64,000 nucleotides of DNA from Candidatus Tectimicrobiota bacterium (GTDB lineage Bacteria > JACPUC01). The notes beneath the pieces were generated by a model. The model did not search any database, was not told where the DNA came from, and worked only from the letters and a program-made list of their open reading frames with translations. Shown piece after piece: positions 1 through 9,036 of this stretch. A program made the translations under genes and the position numbers. The DNA lies in assembly GCA_016192455.1 (NCBI GenBank), contig JACPUC010000010.1, positions 1 through 64,000 of the forward strand. Reading direction: 5' to 3'. The first letter of the stretch is position 1. Each line of letters starts with the position of its first letter.

Positions 1-1
1 G

Positions 2-133
2 GTGGCTGAGCTGCGCGCCGCCATCGAAGCGTTCATCGCCGCCTATAATCCTGAGGCCGCCCCCTTCGAGTGGCGCAAAACGGTCGTCCACCCAGTCACC
101 CTTACGAGGCGTATAACTGAATTACGCAACTAA
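2..133 (+). pseudogene. C-terminal end of an IS630-family transposase (cut by window edge)
   Basis: Only the last 43 codons are visible, ending in TAA at 131-133. The peptide has the usual IS630 tail: an AAIEAFIAAYN stretch followed by FEWRKT and a short basic end. IS630 transposases are DDE enzymes, and this tail lies after the catalytic core, which would be to the left of the window. No inverted repeat could be recognised just downstream, so I cannot say whether the element is intact. It is the only insertion-sequence trace I see in the window. Confidence 0.7.
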
Positions 134-227
134 GTACTAGCTCCGCGTCCTCCGCGTCTCCGCGGTGCAATTCATGGAGCCGCGGAGGCGCTGAAATCGC
201 AGAGATTAGACGACCGTGACGGCTGCC

Positions 228-1028
228 TCACACCAGCCGCGCGTCGCGCATCTTCAGGGCCAGCTTCTCGCCGGCGTCGGCTTCGTTCTCGCCGCTGACG
301 ATCTCGCACTTCGCCTCGATCTCAGGGATGAAGAGGTCGACGAGATCGAGGCGCCCGCGCAGCTCGTCGAGGTGCGCCGCGTCGATGGGGAGCTCCGCCG
401 GCCCCCAGACGGGCACGGTCTTGCGCTTCGCCTGGATGACCTTCTGGATGGGGGCGTAGCGCGGCTTGTTCATCTCGCTGGATACCGTCACCACCGCCGG
501 CAGCGCCAGCTCCATCACCTCGTGGCCGTCGTCGAGGAGGCGCTCGACGCGCAGGCCGCCATCGTGGCCGCTCAGCCCCTTGATGACTGCCACGGCGCCC
601 CAGCCGAGCTCCTCGGCGATCGTCGGCCCGACGATGCCGAAGTCCCAGTCGGAGGCCTGCCGGCCGCAGATGACGAGATCGACGTCGCCGATCTTCCTGA
701 TGGCGTTGGCCAGGATGTGCGCGGTGACAAAGGGGTTGAGGGCGCCCCAGGCCGCCTCGTCGATGAGGATCGCCTCATCGCCGCCCATTGCCAGGGTCTT
801 GCGCAGCACCAGGGTGGCGTCCTGGGGGCCGAGGCAGACGCTGGTCACCTTCCCCCCCAGCGCCTCCCTAAGCTGCAGCGCCCCCTCGATGGCATGCTCG
901 TCGAAGAGGCTGAGCATCTTCGCCACGCTGTCATTGGGGATGAACCGCTTGGCCGCCCGGTCGAGCCGGTACGCCGAGGCGGGCGCTTCGTAGTCAGGCA
1001 CCTGCTTCACGCAGACGACGATATTCAT
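228..1028 (-). CDS. etfB: Electron transfer flavoprotein, beta subunit
   Basis: ETF beta pairs with ETF alpha to carry electrons from acyl-CoA dehydrogenases to the quinone pool or to other flavoproteins in the cytoplasm. The N-terminus MNIVVCVKQVPD is the family signature, and the nucleotide-binding region shows ICGRQASDWDFGIVGP followed by AEELGWG. Length (266 aa) is normal. I chose the ATG at 1028 because it matches the family N-terminus and has GAGGGG about 6 nt upstream; an ATG two codons earlier (1034) is possible. It is the last gene of the minus-strand unit hydrolase, acyl-CoA dehydrogenase, etfA, etfB, which implies that the ETF serves the dehydrogenase beside it. Confidence 0.93.
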   Translation of the reverse strand: MNIVVCVKQVPDYEAPASAYRLDRAAKRFIPNDSVAKMLSLFDEHAIEGALQLREALGGKVTSVCLGPQDATLVLRKTLAMGGDEAILIDEAAWGALNPFVTAHILANAIRKIGDVDLVICGRQASDWDFGIVGPTIAEELGWGAVAVIKGLSGHDGGLRVERLLDDGHEVMELALPAVVTVSSEMNKPRYAPIQKVIQAKRKTVPVWGPAELPIDAAHLDELRGRLDLVDLFIPEIEAKCEIVSGENEADAGEKLALKMRDARLV

Positions 1029-1092
1029 GGTCATCCCCTCGTCCTCCGCGCCCTTCCCCCAGAACTTGCCGCGCCGGCCCGGCCGGCGTCGG

Positions 1093-2103
1093 CTACTGCG
1101 ACTTCAGTTCGCGCAGCTTCTTGATGAGCGGCGGCAGCACCTTCTTGTAGTCGCCCACGACGCCGTAGTGCGCGTGCTTGAAGATCGGCGCCTCGGCGTC
1201 GGTGTTGACGGCGATGAGGCACTTCGCGCCCGAGCAGCCGGCCATGTGCTGCGAGGCGCCGGAGATGCCGACGGCGACGTAGAGGGAGGCGCCGACGACC
1301 TTCCCCGTCAGCCCCACCTGCCGGTCGGGCGAAATCCAGCCTTCGTCGCAGGCCGCCTTCGAGGCCCCCACGACGCCGCCGAGCACTTCGGCCAGCTCCT
1401 CCACGTAAGAGAAGCTCTCGGCGCTGCCCAGGCCGCGCCCGCCGGAGACGACCACGTCGGCGTCCTCCAGCCGCACGCCCTCGGCCGCCGCCTTCACACG
1501 CTCCACGAAGCGCGCCCGCAGGCTGCCCCCATCAAGCGCCACGGCCACGTCGGTAACTTCCCCCCGGCGGCTCGGGTCGGGTTCCCGGGCGCTCATCGCC
1601 ATGGGGCGCACCGTGGCGATCTGCGGGCGACCGGAGAGAACGTAGGCGGCGCTGCACATGCCGCCGAAGACCGGGCGCACGAAGCGGCACGCGCCCTGCT
1701 GCCCCGGCTCGATGGCCACGCAGTCGGGGGCCAGGCCCACCTCCAGGCGAAAGGCGAGGCGAGGCGCCAGGTCGCGCCCGACCGGCGTGTGGCCGAAGAG
1801 CAGGAGCTGCGGGCGGTGCGCCCCCACGACCGCCTGCAAGGCGGCAAGGCAAGCGTCGTTCTGGTAGTCGCCGAGGAGCGGATCATCGACGCTGAGCACC
1901 CGGTCGGCGCCCGCGGCGATGAGCGCCTGCGCCTGCTCGCGCACCCCGCTGCCGAGGAGGACGGCGCCGAGCGGCTCGCCGAAGGCATCCGCAAGCTGCC
2001 GCGCGCCGCCCAGCAGGTCGAGGGTGTGGCGGTCGGGCTTGCCGCTCTTGATCTCGGCCAGGATCATGACGCCTACTGCTTGAGCTGTCGGTGCCTCTGC
2101 CAT
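1093..2103 (-). CDS. etfA: Electron transfer flavoprotein, alpha subunit
   Basis: Alpha subunit of ETF (336 aa), which holds the redox-active FAD. The C-terminal FAD domain shows the family pattern: SGGRGLGS, then GASKAACDEGW, then QVGLTGKVV, then the GISGASQHMAGC segment and a VVGDYKKVLP end. The N-terminal half is the weaker Rossmann-like domain that contacts EtfB. The start at 2103 (MAEAP) has GAGGG 7 nt upstream; a longer form to 2151 lacks a better site. It sits 64 nt before etfB and follows the acyl-CoA dehydrogenase on the same strand, so co-transcription is likely. Confidence 0.93.
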   Translation of the reverse strand: MAEAPTAQAVGVMILAEIKSGKPDRHTLDLLGGARQLADAFGEPLGAVLLGSGVREQAQALIAAGADRVLSVDDPLLGDYQNDACLAALQAVVGAHRPQLLLFGHTPVGRDLAPRLAFRLEVGLAPDCVAIEPGQQGACRFVRPVFGGMCSAAYVLSGRPQIATVRPMAMSAREPDPSRRGEVTDVAVALDGGSLRARFVERVKAAAEGVRLEDADVVVSGGRGLGSAESFSYVEELAEVLGGVVGASKAACDEGWISPDRQVGLTGKVVGASLYVAVGISGASQHMAGCSGAKCLIAVNTDAEAPIFKHAHYGVVGDYKKVLPPLIKKLRELKSQ

Positions 2104-2236
2104 CGTGCAACCCTCGCCATCGTGCAACGTCTGAAAGGAGGCGCGAACCACCGCCGCCAGAAGGCTCCCTCTACGGCGTCGCGCCTCCCGCGTCTCTCAC
2201 TTGAGGTAGTAACGCGGCGGCTTCCCCGCCAGGGGC

Positions 2237-3385
2237 TCAGGCCCCGGCGAGGATGCTCTCGGAGATGTCGGAGCGCAGCGACTCCGAGCCGCCCCACAGC
2301 ACCCGCAGCATGCGCGCGTCACGGTAGTAGCGCTCGTAGTGCAGGTCCTTGGTGTAGCCGAGGCCGCCGTGGATCTGCAAGGCGCGATCGGTGAGGCGGT
2401 GGAACATCTCGGTGGCGAAGACCTTCACCATGGCGACTTCCTTGTGGGCCTCCTCGCCAAGGCTCTTCTTCCAGGCGGCATGGTAGGCCATCATGCGCGT
2501 GGCCCGCAGGTCCGTCGCCGACTCGGCCAGCATCCACTGGATGGCCTGGCGCTCGGCGATCGGCTTGCCGAAGGTGTAGCGCTGCTTGGCGTACTCCTTG
2601 GCGCCATCGAGGAGCCGCTCGCCCATCCCCACGCACCAGGCGCTCAGCTTCAGGCGCGCCTCGTCGCGCCAGCTCCGCATCAGCGCGAAGCCTGCGCCCA
2701 CCTCGCCGATGACGTGCTCAGCCGAGACGCGACAGGCGTCAAAGGTGAGCTCGACGAAGTTGACGCCGTGCAGCCCCAGGGTGCGGCGCCGCTCGCCCAC
2801 GAGGCATCCGGGGCTGCCGCGGTCCACGACGAAACACGACAGCCCGTGGCGCGGCCCAGCCGCCTCGTCGCTGCGCGCCAGCACGACGGCGAAGTCCGCC
2901 ACATCGCCGTTGGCAACGAAGATCTTCTTGCCGTCGAGGATGAAGTGGTCGCCGTCGCGGCGGGCCGTCAGCGCCACCTCGTCCTCCTCCGCGCCGGCGG
3001 TGGTCTCCGTGACGGCAACGCAGCTTGTCGCGTCGCCGCTCAGGCAGGGGGCAAGGTAGGCATCCTGTTGGGCTTTCGTGCCGTGGGCCAGGAGCTCGTA
3101 CCCTTCGGGGAGGATGCCGAGGACGAGGGGCAGGCTCACCTTGCCGAAGGTCTCCCAGAGGATCGCCTGGGCGAGGATATCCAGCCCCGCGCCGCCGCAC
3201 TCCTCCGGCACGCCCAGGGAGAGCAGCCCCAGCTCCGCGGCCTTCTTGCGCAGGCTGGCGCGCAGCTCGGCGGGAATCTCCTCGCGCTCCTCCACCTCCT
3301 TCTCGTGCGGCGCCAGCTCCTCATCAACGAAGCGGCTGACCTCCTGCCGCATGATCTCAACTTCTTCGGGGATCGAAAGGTCCAT
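2237..3385 (-). CDS. Acyl-CoA dehydrogenase homologue lacking the canonical catalytic Glu
   Basis: FAD-dependent acyl-CoA dehydrogenase fold, 382 aa, full length: N-terminal helical domain, middle beta domain (AVTETTAGAEEDEV, then FILDGKKIFVANGD) and C-terminal four-helix domain with ALQIHGGLGYTKD. In most family members the catalytic base is the Glu of a YEGT motif near the C-terminus. Here that stretch reads LWGGS, so Glu is replaced by Gly365. Some family members carry the base elsewhere, and some act as non-dehydrogenating flavoenzymes, so the reaction is open. It lies directly upstream of etfA/etfB. I chose the ATG at 3385 because MDLSIPEEVEIMRQEV matches the usual N-terminus; a start at 3415 is also open. 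Confidence 0.88.
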   Translation of the reverse strand: MDLSIPEEVEIMRQEVSRFVDEELAPHEKEVEEREEIPAELRASLRKKAAELGLLSLGVPEECGGAGLDILAQAILWETFGKVSLPLVLGILPEGYELLAHGTKAQQDAYLAPCLSGDATSCVAVTETTAGAEEDEVALTARRDGDHFILDGKKIFVANGDVADFAVVLARSDEAAGPRHGLSCFVVDRGSPGCLVGERRRTLGLHGVNFVELTFDACRVSAEHVIGEVGAGFALMRSWRDEARLKLSAWCVGMGERLLDGAKEYAKQRYTFGKPIAERQAIQWMLAESATDLRATRMMAYHAAWKKSLGEEAHKEVAMVKVFATEMFHRLTDRALQIHGGLGYTKDLHYERYYRDARMLRVLWGGSESLRSDISESILAGA

Positions 3386-3481
3386 GGCGAGGCATCCTTC
3401 GCAGAGATGGCGCAAGACCGAGCACGGCCCGCGGCAGGCCGCGGCGGTGGCGCGACGCGGCGGCGCCTCCCTCGGCGCCCC

Positions 3482-4216
3482 CTAGGAGCGGCTCAAGTTT
3501 TCGGCGAAGAAGGCGCGCAGGCGCTTCCAGGCATCCTTCGCCGACTCAGCGTGGTAGGTCGGGCGCGTGTCGTTGAAGAAGGCGTGCCCGGCCCCGGGGT
3601 AAACGATGACCTCATGCCGCTTGCCGAGCTTCGTCAGGAGGTCCTGAAGCTCGCGCACCTGCGTGAGGGGGATGGTAGGGTCCTTGTCGCCGAAGATGCT
3701 CAGGATTGGGCAACCCAGGTCTCCCGTCATGTCCATCGCATCCCGCGGCTTGTTCTGCGTGTGGTGGGGCCAGCGCAACCCGCCGTAAAAGCTGGCGGCG
3801 CAGACGAGGTGCTTCGTCGAACAGGCGAGCATGTGGGTGTAGGTGCCGCCCATGCAGAAGCCGACGACGCCGATGCTCTCCCGGCGCGCGTCCTGGCGGC
3901 CGCGAAGGTACTCCACCCCGGCCACGAGGTCGCTGACGGCCTGCGCGTCCGAGATGGTCGCCATGAACTCCAGGATCGCCTTGGTGTCCGTGAGGCCGTT
4001 CGGCATGCCCTGGCGGCTGTAGAGATCGACGGCCAGGGCGAGATAGCCCTCCGCGGCGATACGGTTGCACACCTCCTTGATGTGGTCGGTGACGCCAAAG
4101 ACCTCGTGGATGACGATGACCGCGGGGTGCGGCCCGGGGCCGCCAGGGAGCGCGCAGTACCCATTGATGGAGATCGGGCCGTTCTTGAACGTAAGCATGG
4201 ATGAGGAGGTGGCCAT
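3482..4216 (-). CDS. Dienelactone hydrolase family alpha/beta hydrolase
   Basis: Cytoplasmic alpha/beta hydrolase of the DLH family (244 aa). The nucleophile elbow is GFCMGG with Cys121, the hallmark of DLH rather than of Ser hydrolases. The rest of the triad is visible as the FGDKDP aspartate (about residue 177-179) and His211 in YPGAGHAFF. The oxyanion-linked Glu of HEVFG is at residue 38. Family members cleave dienelactones in chlorocatechol breakdown, but many act on other esters or thioesters, so the substrate is unknown. First gene of the minus-strand unit with the acyl-CoA dehydrogenase and ETF. GAGAGGG lies just before the ATG at 4216. Confidence 0.9.
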   Translation of the reverse strand: MATSSSMLTFKNGPISINGYCALPGGPGPHPAVIVIHEVFGVTDHIKEVCNRIAAEGYLALAVDLYSRQGMPNGLTDTKAILEFMATISDAQAVSDLVAGVEYLRGRQDARRESIGVVGFCMGGTYTHMLACSTKHLVCAASFYGGLRWPHHTQNKPRDAMDMTGDLGCPILSIFGDKDPTIPLTQVRELQDLLTKLGKRHEVIVYPGAGHAFFNDTRPTYHAESAKDAWKRLRAFFAENLSRS

Positions 4217-4635
4217 GGGTTCCCTCTCGGAGGTGGCCAGGAAGCCGCGCAGGGAGACTGCGTTGCAGCCAATCTGGAGGGCGAGCAGGTTGGGGGTGGT
4301 GGACTAAATGCGCCAAATCGAAAAATCCTACCGCAATGCTCCTCTTCTGTCAACGCGCCGCGCCCCGGCAGCAGTGGGCGCAGCTCCGGCTCTTGCTGCG
4401 GAACGCGCCGCTCCCCCTCGCGCCCGGAGCTGGAGACCCTGGCTGTTGCCATGGTAGAATGTGGGTCTTGCCGTCACGTGGAGCAAGTTTTTCTCCACGC
4501 CCGCGTAGAGTCGCGCGTGGGGCAGGGGGGAAGCATCCGGGTGGGACCGCGGCGCGGCGTCGCAGGGGGGCGCCGCGATCGCCGCCCAGACCGCAGGCTG
4601 GGGTCGGGCTTGTCACCGGGGCGCCGGGAGCCGCA
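4217..4635. other. Divergent intergenic region
   Basis: About 420 bases between the minus-strand hydrolase operon and the plus-strand ABC transporter, so both promoters should lie here. I see no convincing -35/-10 pair, no strong palindrome and no supported gene. The reading frame upstream of the substrate-binding protein stays open through most of it but has no family-like sequence and is rich in Arg, Gly and Pro, as expected of non-coding GC-rich DNA. Confidence 0.5.
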
Positions 4636-5721
4636 ATGCGCTGGAGACCTTGCCAAGGCAGGTGGCTAAGGAGGGACTGGCCGGGCCTGATCGGCGCCTT
4701 TGCGCTTGCGGCTGCGTTTACGGGGATGCCGGCGGTGACGTCTGCCCAGGGGCAGATCCCAGGCCAGGATTCGGCCCGGACGGAAGGGCGCAAGCTCGCC
4801 AGCGTGCGGCTGAGCCTTCCCTCTGGAGCGATGAGCTTCGCCGCGGTCTTCCTGGCGCAGGAGAAGAAACTCTTCGAGGGCGAAGGCCTGGACGTCTCCG
4901 TGCGCATCCTTCCCGGCGAGGGCGGCCTGAACGCGCTCCTCGCCGGCGGCGTCGACTTCGCCCAAGTGAGCAGCTCCCTGCTGCTGCAAGAGAGCCGGCC
5001 CGGCCAGGATCTCATCGCGGTGGCCGCGCCGATGAACCGCCTTGACGTGGAGATCGTGGCAGCCAGGGAGAAGCTGGAAGCCGCCGATCTGTCGCCATCG
5101 TCATCCCTCCGCAAGCGCATCGCCTTCCTGCGCGGCAAGACCATCGGCTTCCAGCGTTTGGGGGGACTGGCGCACCTCTACACCCTGTACGTCCTGGCGA
5201 AGGGAGGGCTGGCGCCGCAAAAGGACGTGAATCTGGTGGCCCTGGGCGATGATATGGCGTTGGTGACGGCCCTCGAGCAGAAGCAGATCGACGCCTTCGT
5301 CATGGCGCCGCCCATCTCCGTCATGCCGCTGGCGCAAGGGTTTGGAGAACGCCTCATCAGCGGTCCGGAGAACGATGTCGAGGAGCTCGCGCCGTTCGTC
5401 TCGACGCCCCTCGTCACCCTCAAGGAGTACTGCCGAACCCACCCCGACCTCTGCCGCAGGATGGTCCGGGCCTACGCGCGCGGCAACGCCTTCATCGCCG
5501 ATTTCCCCGCCCAGGCGCTGGCCTCCCTGACGAAGCGCTACGCCACGGTGAAGCCGGCGATCCTGGAGCGCTCCTTGGCGGCGTACAGCAAGACGTTCGA
5601 CCGTGACCTGCGCATCGATCCACGTGGCCTGGACGTGGTGCAAGACCTGGAACTGCTGACGGGAGTCCGCCGCCAGCGGCTCGACGTGTCAGCCCTCTTC
5701 AGCAATGCGTACTTCGAGTGA
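4636..5721 (+). CDS. ABC transporter substrate-binding protein, NMT1/TauA-SsuA type
   Basis: Periplasmic solute-binding protein of the nitrate/sulfonate/thiamine-precursor group (361 aa from the ATG at 4636, GGGAG 6 nt upstream). A basic N-terminus and a hydrophobic stretch (LIGAFALAAAF) ending near VTSAQG form a Sec signal peptide. The mature part begins VRLSLPSGAMSFAAVFLAQEK, then GEGLDVSV and LLAGGVDFAQVSSSLLL, which is the usual lobe I order for this family. It is followed by two permease genes and one ATPase gene, giving an importer for a small organic anion. The ligand cannot be read from the sequence. Confidence 0.85.
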   Translation: MRWRPCQGRWLRRDWPGLIGAFALAAAFTGMPAVTSAQGQIPGQDSARTEGRKLASVRLSLPSGAMSFAAVFLAQEKKLFEGEGLDVSVRILPGEGGLNALLAGGVDFAQVSSSLLLQESRPGQDLIAVAAPMNRLDVEIVAAREKLEAADLSPSSSLRKRIAFLRGKTIGFQRLGGLAHLYTLYVLAKGGLAPQKDVNLVALGDDMALVTALEQKQIDAFVMAPPISVMPLAQGFGERLISGPENDVEELAPFVSTPLVTLKEYCRTHPDLCRRMVRAYARGNAFIADFPAQALASLTKRYATVKPAILERSLAAYSKTFDRDLRIDPRGLDVVQDLELLTGVRRQRLDVSALFSNAYFE

Positions 5722-6268
5722 TCCCCGGCCAGGGCGACGAGCCTTGAGGGGTCCCGGAGCAACGTCGGCCGGGACACGACCCGAGGGAGCATCGGCGGGC
5801 TGGGGGTGAGGCTTGCTCAAGGCGCGGGTGTTTGGCTCGTCGTGGCAGGCTCCGCCAGAACAGTTCCCCCTGGACGGCAGGCTTCCCTGGACGCTCTTCC
5901 GCCGTGGGGTCTTCAACAAGACGGCGCTTCCTCCGCCCGGCCCGCGGCGTTCCCCTGCCTGGCTTGACTTCTTGGGTGCTCTCAGGCACGGTCAGAACGA
6001 TCAGCCGCTCGCCGCCGTGAAGGGATGAGGGGGGCAGGTTCGGCCCCGGCGCGTCGGCGCCGTGACCATCTCGGAGGAGGGTTCGCGCGGCCCGCTGGGG
6101 CCTGAGTCTCCCGGCGCGGCACCGCCGGCGGATCACCAGGGCGCCGGCCCCGGAGCTCCGCTGTTCCCCGGGGAGATCTGGGGCGGGGCCGCGGGTTGCG
6201 GCAGCGCCTGATGCATCGCTTCCGCGGCATGCTGCCGCAAGGCGCCGCAGCGTGCCTGGACGAGGGTC
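5722..6268. other. Intergenic gap inside the ABC transporter locus
   Basis: About 550 bases of GC-rich DNA between the binding protein and the first permease. No open frame here has family-like sequence, codon bias or a good ribosome site. I see no clear hairpin or repeat. The gap is long for an operon, so the permease half may have its own promoter. Confidence 0.45.
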
Positions 6269-7039
6269 ATGAAGAGGAAAACCTACCTTGGTCAGGCAAT
6301 CTCCTTCGTGCTGCTCATCGTCCTCTGGGAGTTCGCCTCGCGCCTCTTCGGCACCTACTGGTTCAGCTCGCCGTGGCTCACCCTGAGCCGCCTGGGACGC
6401 ATGATCTGGACCTGGGAGGCGCTGTTCCACCTGCGCTACACCCTCCTCGAGGCAGCCCTTGGCTTCCTCATCGGCGGTGCGGCGGGCGTGCTCCTGCCCT
6501 TTCCCCTGCGCCGCTACCCCACCTGGACGTCGATCCTCGATCCCTTCCTGGTAGGCGGCTACGGCATGCCGAAGTTGGCCATCGCCCCCCTCTTCATCCT
6601 CTGGTTCGGCATCGGCATCCTCTCGAAGGTGGCCATCGTCGTCAGCATTGTCTTCTTCCTGGTCTTCTTCACTACCTTTGCCGGTATCCGCTCGGTGAAT
6701 CCCGAGCTCCTCAAAGTGGCGCGCGTCATGGGGGCCAAGGAGCGCCATTTGAGCCGCGACATCGTCTGGCCCTCGGCGGCGCCCTACATCTTCACCGCCT
6801 TCAAGATCGCCCTCCCTTACTCGGTTGCGGCGGCCATCATCGGCGAGCTCATCTCCTCGAACAAGGGGCTGGGCTACTTCATCGAGCACGCCGCCGCTGA
6901 CTTCGATACCACCGGCGTATTCGTCGGGCTGATCATCATTACCGCGGTGATCATGGGCATCAACGATGTCGTGAACCGCCTGCAGCGGCGCGCTCTCTCC
7001 TGGCGACGGGAAGAGTTTGAAGAGCTGCGCAACCTCTGA
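6269..7039 (+). CDS. ABC transporter permease, TauC/SsuC type (permease 1)
   Basis: Integral membrane permease of the BPD_transp_1 group, 256 aa with about six hydrophobic segments. After the first helix (ISFVLLIVLWEFASRLFG) comes the periplasmic stretch. The coupling (EAA) loop includes the segment KVARVMGAKERHLSRDIVWP, followed by the C-terminal helices and GELISSNKGLGYFIEHAA. It is a paralogue of the permease at 8230-9036, sharing the PKLAIAPLFILWFGIGILSK / PKLALAPLLILWFGIDMLSK region, so the transporter may use a permease heterodimer. The ATPase gene follows 52 nt later. Confidence 0.9.
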   Translation: MKRKTYLGQAISFVLLIVLWEFASRLFGTYWFSSPWLTLSRLGRMIWTWEALFHLRYTLLEAALGFLIGGAAGVLLPFPLRRYPTWTSILDPFLVGGYGMPKLAIAPLFILWFGIGILSKVAIVVSIVFFLVFFTTFAGIRSVNPELLKVARVMGAKERHLSRDIVWPSAAPYIFTAFKIALPYSVAAAIIGELISSNKGLGYFIEHAAADFDTTGVFVGLIIITAVIMGINDVVNRLQRRALSWRREEFEELRNL

Positions 7040-7091
7040 CGCCTCCTTCGCGCCCCCTGCCTCGCAGCGCACCGTGAGGACCTGAGGACTC

Positions 7092-7898
7092 ATGAGCACG
7101 AGCGACAGCCAGTACGAGTTGGAGGTTCGAAATCTGAGCAAGGTTTTTGGTTCGCGCCGGGATCGCACCCTCGAGGTCCACGCCCTCAAGGAGATCAACT
7201 TGAGGGTGAAAGCGGGGGAGTTCCTGACCATCCTCGGCCCCTCGGGAGGTGGGAAGTCCACGATCCTCAACATCATCGCCCAGATCGAGACGCCGACCAC
7301 CGGCACCATCTACTTCCGCGGCCGGGAGGTCCTGCGGGCCGGCGATGTGCAGATGAACCCGGGGGTGAATTGCGAGATCGGCTACGTGACGCAGGAAGAC
7401 AACCTCCTGCCCTGGCGCACCGTGATCGAGAACATCATGTTCCCCATCAAGGTGCAGAACAAGCCCTACGACGAGTACCTGGAACGCGCCCACGAGCTGA
7501 TGGGCATGGTGAACCTCACCGGCTTCGGCAACCATTACCCCTACGAGCTCTCCGGCGGCATGCGCAAGCGGGCCGTGCTCATCCGCACCCTCCTCTATGA
7601 TCCGCCGGTCATCCTGATGGATGAGCCCTTCGGCCCCCTCGATGCGCAGACGCGCACGCAGCTCCAGGAAGACCTCCTGCGCATCTGGCAAGCGAAGCGC
7701 AAGACGATCCTCTTCGTCACCCACGATGTGGCCGAGGCGATCGTGCTGGCGGATCGCACCGTGGTGTTGACCTCCCAGCCGGGCACCGTGAGGGCTGAGT
7801 ACGAGATCGCCATCCCGCGCCCCCGCGATGTGCACGACGTCTACGCCCTGCCGGGGTTCCCGGAGTACTACGAGAAGATACGCAAGGAGCTGCGCTGA
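7092..7898 (+). CDS. ABC transporter ATP-binding protein, TauB/SsuB type
   Basis: Cytoplasmic ATPase that powers the neighbouring permeases (268 aa, normal length). All motifs are intact: Walker A GPSGGGKST at about residues 49-57, Q-loop at YVTQEDNLLPWRTV, signature LSGGMRKRA at about 152, Walker B VILMDEPFGPLD at about 171-182 and the switch His in FVTHD. The LPWRTV after the Q-loop is typical of the nitrate/taurine group. It lies between two permease genes; the second starts 331 nt after its stop. Confidence 0.92.
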   Translation: MSTSDSQYELEVRNLSKVFGSRRDRTLEVHALKEINLRVKAGEFLTILGPSGGGKSTILNIIAQIETPTTGTIYFRGREVLRAGDVQMNPGVNCEIGYVTQEDNLLPWRTVIENIMFPIKVQNKPYDEYLERAHELMGMVNLTGFGNHYPYELSGGMRKRAVLIRTLLYDPPVILMDEPFGPLDAQTRTQLQEDLLRIWQAKRKTILFVTHDVAEAIVLADRTVVLTSQPGTVRAEYEIAIPRPRDVHDVYALPGFPEYYEKIRKELR

Positions 7899-8229
7899 GC
7901 GGCCGGCGGAGCCACGCCGCGCCGGCCGGCGCCGGGGAGGCTCCACGCCAGGGGAAGGGGACGCCGGGACGCGAGGCGGGCCCGGTCGCGGCAACGGCGC
8001 GCACGAAGCGCTGGTGCGCCGCAGGGGGCGGGGAAGGCGGCGTGCGGGTGATGGCTGCGGGTTCTCCGCTACCCCGAGGCGGGACTCGGATGGCCCGCCG
8101 GACTCGGCAAGCCGCTGGCGCGGCGTCGAGCGCGCCGGCGCGTGCTCTCCCGCCGCGGGCCGGAAGACGAGGCGCCGCTCAACCTCGCCAGCGGAATGTC
8201 GTGGAGGCGTTCCTCTCGCCGGACGGTTT
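7899..8229. other. Intergenic gap before the second permease
   Basis: About 330 bases of very GC-rich DNA. The frame of the downstream permease stays open across it, but the conserved protein begins only at MEASERIYPP (8230). I see no gene, promoter or convincing hairpin. Confidence 0.4.
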
Positions 8230-9036
8230 ATGGAAGCCAGCGAAAGAATCTACCCCCCGCGGCTGCCATTTCGGACCGCGGTTTTTGCCGGCCGTTTCGG
8301 GTTCAGCCTGCTCATCCTGCTCCTCTGGCAGCTCTTCAGCGTGGTCTTCGGCGCGTTCTGGGTCAGCAGCCCGCTCTTCATCGCCGAGCGCCTGCTCGCC
8401 CTGGCCGCGAGCGGCAACCTCTTCCTGCACGCCTACGCGACGTTGCAAGAGTCGTTCTTCGGGTTCGTGGTCGGCGCCGCGCTGGGCATCGGCTTGCCGT
8501 TCCTCCTGCGCCTCCTCCCCACCCTGGCGGGCATCCTCGATCCCTACCTCAGCGCCGCCATGGGCGTGCCGAAGCTGGCGCTGGCGCCGCTCCTTATCCT
8601 CTGGTTCGGCATCGACATGCTGTCAAAAGTGGTCTTCGTGGCGGTGATCGTCTTCTTCCTCTTTTTCTTCAACACCTGGTCGGGCATCCGCTCGGTGGAC
8701 CCCGGCCTCGTGAAGGTGGCCCAGGTGCTCGGCGCCAAGCAGCGGCACCTCAGCCGCGAGATCGTCTGGAACACCGCGCTGCCGTTCATCTTCGCCGGCG
8801 CCAAGATCGCCATGCCGAGGGCGATCAGCGCCGCGGTGGTTGGCGAGTTCATCGCCGCGGATCGAGGCCTGGGCTTCTACATTAACGATGCCCGCGGTTT
8901 GTTCGACTCCACCGGCATCTTTGCCGGCGTCATCGTCGTCACCATCATCATCGTGCTGGTCAACGCCGGGCAGAACCGTCTGCACCGACGCCTCCTGAGC
9001 TGGCGCCCGCGGGAGTTCGATGTGGATGCCTTCTAG
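8230..9036 (+). CDS. ABC transporter permease, TauC/SsuC type (permease 2)
   Basis: Second permease of the importer, 268 aa. The ATG at 8230 is chosen because the protein then aligns end to end with permease 1: hydrophobic LLILLLWQLFSVVFG, the PKLALAPLLILWFGI segment, the coupling loop KVAQVLGAKQRHLSREIVW and GEFIAADRGLGFYI. The frame is open further upstream, but that part does not look like protein. The order binding protein, permease, ATPase, permease suggests that two different permease chains share one ATPase homodimer. Confidence 0.88.
   Translation: MEASERIYPPRLPFRTAVFAGRFGFSLLILLLWQLFSVVFGAFWVSSPLFIAERLLALAASGNLFLHAYATLQESFFGFVVGAALGIGLPFLLRLLPTLAGILDPYLSAAMGVPKLALAPLLILWFGIDMLSKVVFVAVIVFFLFFFNTWSGIRSVDPGLVKVAQVLGAKQRHLSREIVWNTALPFIFAGAKIAMPRAISAAVVGEFIAADRGLGFYINDARGLFDSTGIFAGVIVVTIIIVLVNAGQNRLHRRLLSWRPREFDVDAF

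Noticed and set aside
216-1124. Long plus-strand open frame opposite etfB
   Set aside because: It is antisense to a clear etfB, is rich in His, Arg, Leu and Asp as expected for a mirror frame in GC-rich DNA, and matches no family.
2339-4204. 621-codon plus-strand open frame opposite the acyl-CoA dehydrogenase and hydrolase genes
   Set aside because: Runs antisense through two conserved genes; composition is typical of a shadow frame.
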